A stretch of 64,000 nt of DNA, taken from contig CAVVAY010000013.1 in assembly GCA_963746465.1 (NCBI GenBank), positions 310,001 through 374,000 of the forward strand. Reading direction: 5' to 3'. The notes under the pieces are model-generated. The model was not told where the DNA came from and made no database searches. It worked only from the letters and a program-made list of their open reading frames with translations. Positions 51,946 to 59,896 of this stretch are shown piece by piece (position 1 is the stretch's first letter; each line of letters opens with the position of its first letter). A program made the translations under genes and the position numbers. Origin of the DNA: CAVVAY01 sp963746465 (GTDB lineage: Bacteria; Actinomycetota; Actinomycetes; JACCUZ01).

Positions 51946-52533
51946 TCAGACGGTCGTGGGCAGCCAGGACGGACGACGGTCCTCGTACGCCGTCACGGCG
52001 TCGGCGTGCAGCAGGGTCTGGTCGACGTCGTCCAGGCCCTCCATCAGCCGCCACCGGGTGTAGTCGTCGATCGCGAACGGCACCGTCTGGTCGCCCCACC
52101 CCACCGTCCTGGCGGCCAGGTCGACGGTCACCTCGGCGGCCGGATCGGCCTCCAGGGACGCCCACAGCCGCTCGACGTCGGGCTGCTGGACGCAGGCCGT
52201 GACCAGGCCGCCCTTACCCGCGTTGCCGCGGAAGATGTCGGCGAAGCGCGAGGAGATGACCACCCGGAAGCCGAAGTTCTGCAGGGCCCAGACCGCGTGC
52301 TCGCGTGAGGACCCGGTGCCGAAGTCGGAGCCGGCGACGAGGATCGTCGCACCCTGGGCCTCCGGCCGGTTGATCACGAAGTCGGGGTCGCTGCGCCAGG
52401 CCGCGAACAGGCCGTCCTCGAAGCCGGTGCGGGTGATGCGCTTCAGGTAGACGGCCGGGATGATCTGGTCGGTGTCGACGTTCGACCGGCGCAGGGCGAC
52501 GGCGCGACCGGTGTGCACGGTGATCGGCTCCAT
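51946..52533 (-). CDS. leuD: 3-isopropylmalate dehydratase small subunit
   Basis: A 195-residue LeuD, the swivel subunit of isopropylmalate isomerase in leucine synthesis. It starts MEPITVHTGRAVALRRSNVD, with DTDQIIPAVYLKRITRTGFE, SDFGTGSSREHAVWALQNFG and ISSRFADIFRGNAGKGGLV. The length is normal. It lies 1 bp after the leuC stop. Confidence 0.96.
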   Translation of the reverse strand: MEPITVHTGRAVALRRSNVDTDQIIPAVYLKRITRTGFEDGLFAAWRSDPDFVINRPEAQGATILVAGSDFGTGSSREHAVWALQNFGFRVVISSRFADIFRGNAGKGGLVTACVQQPDVERLWASLEADPAAEVTVDLAARTVGWGDQTVPFAIDDYTRWRLMEGLDDVDQTLLHADAVTAYEDRRPSWLPTTV

Positions 52534-52534
52534 C

Positions 52535-53967
52535 TCAGCCCCTCCCCTCGCCGTCGTCGGGAAGCGGCGGCAGGTCGGTCGGTGCGGCGAGCCGGCCGAC
52601 GACGGCGGTCGCGGCGGCGACCAGCGGTGAGACCAGGTGGGTGCGCCCGCCCTTGCCCTGCCGGCCCTCGAAGTTGCGGTTGGACGTCGAGGCGCTGCGC
52701 TCCCCCGGTGCGAGCTGGTCCGGGTTCATGCCCAGGCACATCGAGCAGCCGGCATGCCGCCACTCGGCGCCCGCCTCCTTGAAGACGATGTCGAGGCCCT
52801 CCTCCTCGGCCGCCAGCCGCACTCGCTCCGAGCCGGGCACCACCAGGACGCGGACCCCGTCGGCGACCTGCCGACCGCGGATCACGTCGGCAGCAGCGCG
52901 CAGGTCCTCGATCCGGCCGTTGGTGCACGAGCCGAGGAAGACCGTGTCGACGGCGATGTCGCGCAACGGCGTACCGGGGGTGAGGCCCATGTACTCCAGG
53001 GCACGCGCTCGCCGCGGACCGCTCGTGCTCGTCCGCGATGGCGGCCGGGTCGGGCACCGAGCCGGTCAGCGGCAACCCCTGCGCGGGGTTGGTGCCCCAG
53101 GTGACGAACGGCGCCAGGTCCGCGCCGTCGATGACGACCTCACGGTCGAAGGTCGCGTCGTCGTCGGTGTGCAGCTCGCGCCAGGCCGCGACCGCCGCCG
53201 CCCAGTCGTCCCCGTGGGGCGCCCGCGGCCGTCCCGGCGAGGTACTCGAAGGTCGTCTCGTCCGGCGCGATCATGCCGGCCCGCGCCCCGGCCTCGATCG
53301 ACATGTTGCAGATGGTCATCCGGGCCTCCATCGACAGCGCCCGGATCGCCGACCCGCGGTACTCGATGACGTAGCCCTGGCCGCCACCGGTGCCGATCTC
53401 GGCGATGACCGCGAGGATCACGTCCTTCGCGGTGACCCCGGGCCGGAGGGCGCCCTCGATGGTGACGGCCAGCGTCTTGAACGGCTCGAGCGGCAGGGTC
53501 TGCGTCGCGAGGACGTGCTCGACCTCGCTGGTGCCGATGCCGAAGGCGAGGCAGCCGAACGCGCCGTGGGTGGAGGTGTGCGAGTCGCCGCAGACGACGG
53601 TCATGCCGGGCTGGGTGAGACCGAGCTGGGGGCCGACCACGTGCACGATGCCCTGCTCGCGGTCGCCGAGCGGGTAGAGCGGCACCCCGAACTCGGCGCA
53701 GTTGCGGCGCAGCGCGTCGACCTGGGTGCGCGAGACCAGGTCGGCGATCGGCTGGTCGATGTCGACGGTGGGGACGTTGTGGTCCTCGGTCGCGATGGTC
53801 AGGTCCGGACGCCGGACCGGGCGGCCGGCGAGACGCAGCCCGTCGAAGGCCTGGGGACTGGTCACCTCGTGCACCAGGTGCAGGTCGATGTAGAGCAGGT
53901 CGGGCTCGCCCTCGGCACGTCGTACGACGTGGGACTCCCAGACCTTCTCGGCCAGCGTTCGCGCCAC
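52535..53967 (-). pseudogene. leuC: 3-isopropylmalate dehydratase large subunit, frameshifted twice
   Basis: All of LeuC is present but in three frames. From GTG 53967 the first frame runs ARTLAEKVWESHVVRRAEGE to TFEYLAG. The frame then changes near 53236, where one G too many seems present; restoring it reads GRPRAPHGDDWAAAVAAWRE. A second +1 shift lies near 53010, before ALEYMGLTPGTPLRD. The Fe-S cysteines are intact (VFLGSCTNGR; HAGCSMCLGMNPD). With leuD and an intact ndgR beside it, sequencing error is the likelier reason. The enzyme isomerises isopropylmalate in leucine synthesis. Confidence 0.85.
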
Positions 53968-53984
53968 GGTGCTTCTCTCCCTGT

Positions 53985-54020
53985 GAGACGAGCCCTACTT
54001 GCGTCTCGGCGATTGAGACG
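53985..54020. promoter_or_regulatory. GAGACG/CGTCTC repeats in the leuC-ndgR divergent promoter
   Basis: Three copies of a 6-bp element lie in the 66-bp divergent gap: GAGACG at 53985-53990, CGTCTC at 54002-54007 and GAGACG at 54015-54020. The last two form a 6-bp inverted repeat with 7-nt spacer. NdgR/LtbR-type IclR proteins are known to bind between their own gene and leuCD, so these are candidate operators. Confidence 0.55.
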
Positions 54021-54033
54021 GCAGTATCGGTAC

Positions 54034-54837
54034 ATGGACAACTCTAGCGGAGTCGGCGTCCTGGACAAGGCCGCCATCGTTCTGGGAGCGCTCGAGGCCG
54101 GCCCGGCCAGCCTCGCCTCCCTCGTCGCTGCCACCGGGCTGGCCCGGCCGACGGCGCACCGCCTGGCGACGGCCCTGGAGCACCACCGGCTCGTCGCCCG
54201 CGACCTGCAGGGCCGCTTCGTGCTCGGCCCCCGGCTGCGCGAGCTGGCGACCGCCGCGGGCGAGGACCGGCTGCTCGAGGCGGCGAACCCGGTCCTCGCG
54301 CGGCTGCGCGACATCACCGGTGAGAGCGCCCAGCTCTACCGCCGGCAGGGCGACAGCCGGGTCTGCGTGGCCGGCGCCGAGCGGCTCACCGGGCTGCGCG
54401 ACACCGTGCCGGTCGGCGCGACGCTGACCATGAAGGCCGGCTCCGCAGCGCAGATCCTGCTCGCCTGGGAGGAGCCGGACCGGCTGCACCGCGGGCTGCG
54501 CGAGGCGAAGTTCACCGCCACCGCGCTCTCGGCGGTCCGGCGGCGCGGCTGGGCGCAGAGCGTGGGCGAGCGGGAGGCCGGTGTCGCGTCGGTCTCGGCC
54601 CCGGTGCGCGGCCCCGGGGGACGCATCGTCGCCGCCGTGTCGGTGTCCGGACCGATCGAGCGGCTGAGCCGCCAGCCCGGCCGGCTGCACGCGCAGATCG
54701 TGTGCGCCGCCGCAGCCAAGCTCAGCGAGGTGCTCCAGCACCAGCAGCAGGCTCAGCAGGCCGCCCAGACCCAGCCGCAGCAGGCGGCCCAGCCGCCCAG
54801 GCAGGCCACCGCGAAGACCGCGCGGCAGCCTGCCTGA
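54034..54837 (+). CDS. ndgR: IclR-family regulator of leuCD (NdgR type)
   Basis: A 267-residue IclR regulator divergent from leuCD, the standard place of NdgR (also LtbR or AreB), which controls leucine and other amino-acid genes. The winged helix is SGVGVLDKAAIVLGALEAGP and LVAATGLARPTAHRLATALE; the effector domain includes GDSRVCVAGAERLTGLRDTV and ASVSAPVRGPGGRIVAAVSV. The last 33 residues are a Gln/Ala-rich tail (LQHQQQAQQAAQTQPQQAAQ) not needed for the fold. ATG 54034 starts the conserved MDNSSGVGVLDKA. Confidence 0.92.
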   Translation: MDNSSGVGVLDKAAIVLGALEAGPASLASLVAATGLARPTAHRLATALEHHRLVARDLQGRFVLGPRLRELATAAGEDRLLEAANPVLARLRDITGESAQLYRRQGDSRVCVAGAERLTGLRDTVPVGATLTMKAGSAAQILLAWEEPDRLHRGLREAKFTATALSAVRRRGWAQSVGEREAGVASVSAPVRGPGGRIVAAVSVSGPIERLSRQPGRLHAQIVCAAAAKLSEVLQHQQQAQQAAQTQPQQAAQPPRQATAKTARQPA

Positions 54838-54841
54838 GGCT

Positions 54842-54949
54842 TTACCGGCCGGAGATGAGCATCGCCTCCACCGGCAGCATCCGGACCGCGAGCAGGATCG
54901 CCGTCACGAGACCGAGCAACGTCAGGACGGCGACAAGACGGCTGCTCAT
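54842..54949 (-). CDS. Possible 35-residue membrane peptide
   Basis: A short frame convergent to ndgR reads MSSRLVAVLTLLGLVTAILL, then AVRMLPVEAMLISGR, with a TAA stop. The first half is a good membrane helix after a short basic start. The ribosome-binding site is weak. It starts 36 bp after the stop of the RTX-like gene on the same strand, so it could be a downstream member of that transcript. Support is limited to topology and position. Confidence 0.4.
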   Translation of the reverse strand: MSSRLVAVLTLLGLVTAILLAVRMLPVEAMLISGR

Positions 54950-54984
54950 CTCACGATTGTGCCCGGTCCGGGTCGGCGGCGCGA

Positions 54985-55839
54985 CTAGAGGTTGCAGCCC
55001 CGCTTCACCTGCGCACCGCGGCAGGTGTCGACACCGACGCCGCCGACCAGCTCGTCGTCACCCGTGCCGCCGTACAGCCCGTCGTCGCCCTGCGCACCCT
55101 TGAGGTAGTCGTCGCCACCGCCGCCGGTGACGGTGTCCCCGTCACGGCCGGCGTACAGCCGGTCGGCGTCGGTCCCGCCCCTCATCGTGTCCGCGCCGGC
55201 CCAGCCCTTGATGGTGTCCGCGCCCGAGCCGCCGGTGATGTCGTCCGCGGCCGAACCGCCCTCGATCGCGTCGTCGCCGGAGTCACCGAATATCGCGTTC
55301 ACCCCGGTGCCGCCGTGGATCCGGTCGTCGCCGGACCCGCCGCGCGTGGTGTCGGTCGAGTCGCTGCCGTAGATCAGGTCGTCGCCGGAGCCGCCGCTCT
55401 GCTCCTCGCCGACGCCCACGGTGCCGTCCTCGGCGGTGGCGCTGCCGGCCTGGAGGGTGTCGTCGCCCTCGTCGCCGTACAGCCGATCGACGCCGGTGCC
55501 GCCGTCGATCCAGTCGCTGCCGGCTCCGCCGTGCACCACGTCGAGCTTCTCCGGCTGGCTGGTCGTGGGGTTGACGGCTGCCTTGTTGTCCCCGGCGCAG
55601 ATGGTGTCGTCGCCGGCGCCGCCGTCGATGGTGTCTGCGCCAGCGAGACCGATGATGACGTCGTCGCCGTCGGTCCCGGTGATCGTGTTGTCGCCCGGCG
55701 TGCCGAGCATGGTGGCGACCAGTCCGTTGCAGGTCAGCGGAGGGGCGTCGGCGGCCTGGGCCGGCAGCGCTGTGGGCAGGACGCCGAGCACGAGTGCTGC
55801 CGTGCCGGTGGCGAGAGCGGTGCGGGTGGTGCGGCGCAT
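54985..55839 (-). CDS. Secreted RTX-like calcium-binding repeat protein
   Basis: A 284-residue protein with a clear signal peptide (TALATGTAALVLGVLPTALP, cut near AQA). The mature part consists of nine or more glycine/aspartate nonapeptide-like repeats such as GLAGADTIDGGAGDDTICAG and GGSGADTIKGWAGADTMRGG, the calcium-binding beta-roll of hemolysin-type proteins. It lacks a catalytic domain and ends in a Cys pair (DTCRGAQVKRGCNL). Here it would be exported by Sec rather than a type I system. Function is unknown. Confidence 0.85.
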   Translation of the reverse strand: MRRTTRTALATGTAALVLGVLPTALPAQAADAPPLTCNGLVATMLGTPGDNTITGTDGDDVIIGLAGADTIDGGAGDDTICAGDNKAAVNPTTSQPEKLDVVHGGAGSDWIDGGTGVDRLYGDEGDDTLQAGSATAEDGTVGVGEEQSGGSGDDLIYGSDSTDTTRGGSGDDRIHGGTGVNAIFGDSGDDAIEGGSAADDITGGSGADTIKGWAGADTMRGGTDADRLYAGRDGDTVTGGGGDDYLKGAQGDDGLYGGTGDDELVGGVGVDTCRGAQVKRGCNL

Positions 55840-55916
55840 CGAGGTGGTCCCCGTTTCGAGGTAGCTGGCAGGTCATGAACAAGGACGCACGGAGCGTCCC
55901 TGGGTTCGGACCAAAT

Positions 55917-55940
55917 CGGACAACCGTAACAATTTGTCCG
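55917..55940. promoter_or_regulatory. CGGACAA/TTGTCCG inverted repeat upstream of the RTX-like gene
   Basis: Perfect 7-bp arms with a 10-nt spacer, about 80 nt upstream of the RTX-like start codon. The size and position suit an operator. No regulator is identified in this window. Confidence 0.35.
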
Positions 55941-55991
55941 GACGCCGGCCGCGACGCGTCAGATCAGGGAGGGCTGGTCCCCACGACAAAC

Positions 55992-56024
55992 AGAAGCCCC
56001 CAGGTCGGTGACCTGGGGGCTTCT
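55992..56024 (-). terminator. Terminator after tRNA-Glu
   Basis: AGAAGCCCCCAGGTC and GACCTGGGGGCTTCT pair perfectly over 15 bp with a 3-nt loop, 3 bp beyond the tRNA-Glu CCA end. It should end the tRNA-Gln/tRNA-Glu transcript. Confidence 0.85.
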
Positions 56025-56026
56025 CG

Positions 56027-56102
56027 TGGTAGCCCCGACGGGATTCGAACCCGCGCTACCGCCTTGAGAGGGCGGCGTGCTAGGCCGCTACACAACGGGG
56101 CC
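56027..56102 (-). tRNA. tRNA-Glu (anticodon CUC)
   Basis: The minus strand folds as a tRNA: acceptor GGCCCCG/CGGGGCT, D-arm GTGTAGCGGCCTAGCAC, anticodon stem CCGCC/GGCGG with loop CTCTCAA (anticodon CTC), and T-arm loop GTTCGAATC. A CCA end is encoded at 56029-56027. It is the second tRNA after tRNA-Gln, downstream of gltX, and is followed by a strong terminator. Confidence 0.93.
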
Positions 56103-56181
56103 ACGATGGTTGCGCTGCCCGCCCCGGAGGGCGGCTCGCGCGAGCAGAAACCCTAGCGGACTGCTCCGCCGGCCTGCCTTG

Positions 56182-56253
56182 CTGGGGTACCTGGACTCGA
56201 ACCAAGACTAACTGAACCAGAATCAGTCGGGCTGCCAATTACCCCATACCCCA
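56182..56253 (-). tRNA. tRNA-Gln (anticodon CUG)
   Basis: The minus strand shows acceptor TGGGGTA/TACCCCA, anticodon stem ACTGA/TCAGT with loop TTCTGGT (anticodon CTG) and T-loop GTTCGAGTC. The discriminator is G, and no CCA is encoded. It lies between the CPBP gene and tRNA-Glu. In organisms without GlnRS, tRNA-Gln is charged by GltX and then amidated, which fits this linkage. Confidence 0.92.
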
Positions 56254-56296
56254 AGGGATCTCGCGCCCCGCTGGCGGCGGGGTGGGCGGGCGCTGC

Positions 56297-57267
56297 TCAG
56301 GATAGCCGAACGCGCCGTGGCCGGACAAAACGCGCCGGGTGGCCGCTGGACCAGCGGCGACCGACGAGCCGGTGGACCAGGACGGCGAACGTGAGCATCA
56401 TCACGAGGTCCAGCACGGCGAACTGCCAGTCCAGCGTCGAGGCCGACAGCGAGTCGTCCAGCGAGCCGGTCGCGGCGGAGACGGCCAGGCTGACCAGGTT
56501 GTTCGCGACGTGCAGGGCGACCGGCGCCTCGAGCCCGCCGGTGCGCCAGGCCAGCCAGGAGGCGACGAGACCGAAGGCGAGCCGGTCGCCGAACAGCCAG
56601 GCGTCCTGCGACCCGTGCGCCAGCGCGAAGCTCGACGGCACTCACCACTGCGCCGAGGTCGCGATCCCGGCCGCCGGCCGGGCGACCCACGACGACACCG
56701 CCTGGCTGAGGTACCCGCGGAACCAGATCTCCTCGGCGGCGGCCTGCAGCGGCGTCGTGAGCAGGATCACCGCCAGCAGGCCGAGCAGCGTCCGGGTGGC
56801 CGGCGACCGACGACCCGTCCTGGTCGTCCGAGCCCGGGAGCAGGAAGCCGACGCGCGAAGAACGCCACGACCACCACGAGCGCGAGCACCAGCAGCCGCC
56901 ACAGCAAGCCCCAGCGGACCCGGCCGGTCACCGAGGCCAGCCAGCCGACCCGCTCCCGGTGGACGACGAGCACCGCGAGCACCGCAGCCGGGGCGAGCAG
57001 GGCGATCACCAGGTTGTTGGTGAGCAGGCCGAGCACGGTGTCCGGGTCGAGCGCGTCGTCCGCGGAGGCGCCGGCGGAGCCGCCGGTGGCCTGCGACACC
57101 AGCATCGCGACCAGCGACCAGCATGGTGGCGGCCAGCACGATCGAGCCGGCCGCGAGCAGCAGCCCGAGGATCGGCCGCCACCAGGCAGAGCGCGGAGTC
57201 CGCAGCAGCCGCGGGTAGGAGTCGCCGACGGTCGGCCGTCGGGGACCGCGGCCGCGGCTGCGGTCAC
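56297..57267 (-). pseudogene. CPBP family intramembrane metalloprotease, broken by several frameshifts
   Basis: Pieces of one CPBP (Rce1-like) protease are spread over all three frames. GTG 57267 overlaps the gltX stop as GTGA. Hydrophobic segments follow (WWRPILGLLLAAGSIVLAAT, then LLTNNLVIALLAPAAVLAVL), then the catalytic motif AAAEEIWFRGYLSQAVSSW, the second motif FALAHG and the third HVANNLVSL. About five single-base changes are needed to join them, including an in-frame TGA at 56642-56644 that the correct frame avoids. Either the gene is decayed or this stretch is badly sequenced. Confidence 0.7.
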
Positions 57268-58751
57268 GCCGCGATGCCCTCGAGCGCGCCCTCAGCCGGG
57301 CCAGCGACCGGTCGCGCCCGAGCAGCTCGAGCGACTCGAACAGCGGCGGAGAGACCCGTCGACCGGTGACCGCGACCCGCACCGGTCCGAAGGCCAGCTT
57401 CGGCTTGATGCCGAGGCCCTCGACGAGGGCAGTCCGCAGTGCGGCCTCGATGTCAGCCGTCGCCCAGGTCGGGAGGTCGCCGAGCGCGCTCACCGCCGCG
57501 TCGAGCACCGGCCGGGACTCGGGCGAGAGCACCTTGGCCGCGTCCTCCGGGTCGACGCGTGAAGTCGGCGTCGTGGACCAGGAGGAACGCGAGCATCCCC
57601 TCGGCCTCCGAGAGCACCTGCATCCGCTCGTTGACCAGCGGGGTGGCGGCGAGCACCAGGGCGCGCTGCTCGGCGGTCGGCTCGGCAGGCAGCTGCCCCC
57701 GGCGTACCAGGTGATCGGTGATCCGGCCGGCCAGGTCCTCGACCGACAGCTCGCGCACGTAGTGACCGTTGAGCCAGTTCAGCTTGTCCAGGTCGAAGAC
57801 CGGCCCGACGGGATTCACCCGGTGCCAGTCGAAGTCGCGCACCATGTCCTCGAAGGTGAAGACCTCCTCGCCGTCGGGCTGGGAGTAGCCCATCAGCGCG
57901 AGGAAGTTGCGCAGCGCCTCCGGCAGGTAGCCCTGCTCGAGGAACCAGGTCAGCCTGGCGGCCGGGTTCTTGCGCTTGGAGATCTTCGACTTGTCGGTGT
58001 TGCGCAGCAGCGGCATGTGCGCGAAGGCCGGCCGCTGCCAGCCCAGCCAGTCGTACAGCAGGACGTGCTTGGGAGTGGAGGAGATCCACTCCTCGCCGCG
58101 CACCACGTGGGTGATCGCCATCTCGTGGTCGTCGACGACGTTCGCCAGGTGGTACGTCGGGAAGCCGTCCGCCTTGACGATCACCTGGTCGTCCGGCCGC
58201 GGCGCCTTGACCTCCCCGCGGATGACGTCGTCGAAGACCAGCGGCACGTCGTCGGGCACCAGCATCCGCACGACGGGGTTCTCGCTGAAGCCGGGCAGCT
58301 GGGCCCGCTCCTCGCGGGTCTTGCCGACGCACATCCGGTCGTAGCCGGTGGGGAGCTTGGCCTTCTGCTGCTCCTCGCGCATCTGCGCGAGCCGTTCGGT
58401 GGAGCACCAGCAGTGGTACGCGTGCCCGTCGGCGAGAAGCCGGTCGACGTGCACCCGGTAGGACTCGGTGCGCTCGGACTGCCGGTACGGCGCGTACGGA
58501 CCGCCCTTGTCCGGACCCTCGGCCCAGTCCAGGCCCAGCCAGTGCAGGGTGTCGAACACCTGCTGCTCGCTGTCGGCGACGTACCGGGCCCGGTCGGTGT
58601 CCTCGATCCGCAGGATGAACTGGCCGCCCTGCTGCCGGGCGAAGGCCAGGTTGAACAGCGACATGTACGCCGTACCGACGTGCGGGTCGCCGGTCGGTGA
58701 GGGCGCCACCCGGACCCGCACCGGCCGGTTCTCCTGCGTGAGCTCAGCCAC
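57264..58751 (-). pseudogene. gltX: Glutamyl-tRNA synthetase, frameshifted near the 3' end
   Basis: A class I GluRS. The first 390 or so residues are in one frame: VRVAPSPTGDPHVGTAYMSL (HIGH-like motif), DTDRARYVADSEQQVFDTLH, and DKSKISKRKNPAARLTWFLE (KMSKS-like). Near 57558 the frame shifts from DADFT to DPEDAAKVLSPESRP, and near 57286 a second change is needed to reach LEGIAA and a TGA at 57264. The gene is essential, so sequence error is much likelier than loss. Start GTG 58751 overlaps the FAH gene by 8 bp. Two tRNA genes lie downstream. Confidence 0.85.
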
Positions 58752-59544
58752 GGGCCACGACCCGGTTGGTCAGGGTGCCGACCTGCTCGATCGTCACGCT
58801 CACCTCGTCGCCGACCTCGAGCGGGCCGACTCCGGAGGGCGTGCCGGTGAGGATCACGTCGCCGGGCAGCAGGGTCATCGCCTGGCTCACGTGCGACACC
58901 AGCTCGTCGACACCGCGCATCATCAGCGAGGTGCGCCCGGCCTGCCGCAGCTCGCCGTTGACGGTGGTGGTGACGGCGAGGTCCGAGGGGTCGACGTCGG
59001 TGGCGACCCACGGGCCGATCGGGCAGAACGTGTCGAAGCCCTTGGCCCGCCCCCACTGCGACTCGCGGCGCTGCAGGTCACGAGCGGTCACGTCGTTGGC
59101 ACAGGTGAAGCCGAGCACAACGTCCTTCACCCGCTCGGGTGGGACCTCGCGGCAGAGCCGGGCGATGACGACGGCGAGCTCACCCTCGAAGTCGACCTGC
59201 TCCGAGACGCCCACCGGGTACTGCACGGCGTCGCCGGGCCCGATCACCGAGGTGGACGGCTTGAGGAACACCACCGGCGGCTCGGCGAGGTCGGCCTCGC
59301 CGCCCATCTCCTTCACGTGCTCGGCGTAGTTGCGTCCGATGGCGACGACCTTGCTCGGCAGCACCGGGGCCAGCAGCCGCACGTCGGAGACGGGGACGGG
59401 GTCGCCGGTCACGGTGAACGGCGCGAAGGGGTGGCCCTCGATCCGCCGGACGGTCAGGGCCGCGTGGCCGTCGCCCTCGGCGGCGTCACCCTCGACGACG
59501 CCGAACGCCGCTCCGTCACCGGTCGTGAACCTCGCGATACGCAC
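58744..59544 (-). CDS. Fumarylacetoacetate hydrolase family protein
   Basis: A 266-residue FAH-superfamily protein. Its core is VVAIGRNYAEHVKEMGG, VVFLKPSTSVIGPGDAVQYP, VDFEGELAVVIAR (metal-binding Glu pair), GFTCANDVTARDLQ and GDVILTGTPSGVGPLEVGD. Members hydrolyse or decarboxylate beta-diketo or 2-oxo acids; oxaloacetate decarboxylase or acylpyruvase activity is possible. It lies directly upstream of gltX and overlaps it by 8 bp, a linkage seen in other actinobacteria. Confidence 0.88.
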   Translation of the reverse strand: MRIARFTTGDGAAFGVVEGDAAEGDGHAALTVRRIEGHPFAPFTVTGDPVPVSDVRLLAPVLPSKVVAIGRNYAEHVKEMGGEADLAEPPVVFLKPSTSVIGPGDAVQYPVGVSEQVDFEGELAVVIARLCREVPPERVKDVVLGFTCANDVTARDLQRRESQWGRAKGFDTFCPIGPWVATDVDPSDLAVTTTVNGELRQAGRTSLMMRGVDELVSHVSQAMTLLPGDVILTGTPSGVGPLEVGDEVSVTIEQVGTLTNRVVARG

Positions 59545-59587
59545 CCGCAGAGGCTATCCGGCGCACCGCGGCTGGCATGCTGCGGCC

Positions 59588-59893
59588 ATGACGACCGACA
59601 GCCCTGTCAGCCCGCCGTCGACCGGCGCTGCGAGAAACGGCATGCGCATCGCCGCCGCGGTCATCGCCCTCCTTGCGATGGTGCCGGCCGGCTTCTTCTA
59701 CGCGGCCTCCGGCCTCCTCGTGCCCGGCCCGTGGCTGTTCCTGATGTGGCTGCTCTACCTCGTCCTGCTCGGCCTCGCGGTGTGGCTGGCCCGCCGCGGC
59801 TCGTACGCGGTGCTCGCCGTGCCGGTCGTCGCGGGCATCGCGTGGTGGGGGGTCATCAGCCTCGGCGAGGCCTACTTCGGGTGGACGGGGTGA
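59588..59893 (+). CDS. Small three-helix membrane protein
   Basis: A 101-residue protein with three membrane helices: GMRIAAAVIALLAMVPAGFF, PWLFLMWLLYLVLLGLAVWL and YAVLAVPVVAGIAWWGVIS. No family is recognised. ATG 59588 lies 43 bp from the divergent FAH gene. It converges on cimA with only 3 bp between the stops. Confidence 0.65.
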   Translation: MTTDSPVSPPSTGAARNGMRIAAAVIALLAMVPAGFFYAASGLLVPGPWLFLMWLLYLVLLGLAVWLARRGSYAVLAVPVVAGIAWWGVISLGEAYFGWTG

Positions 59894-59896
59894 CCA

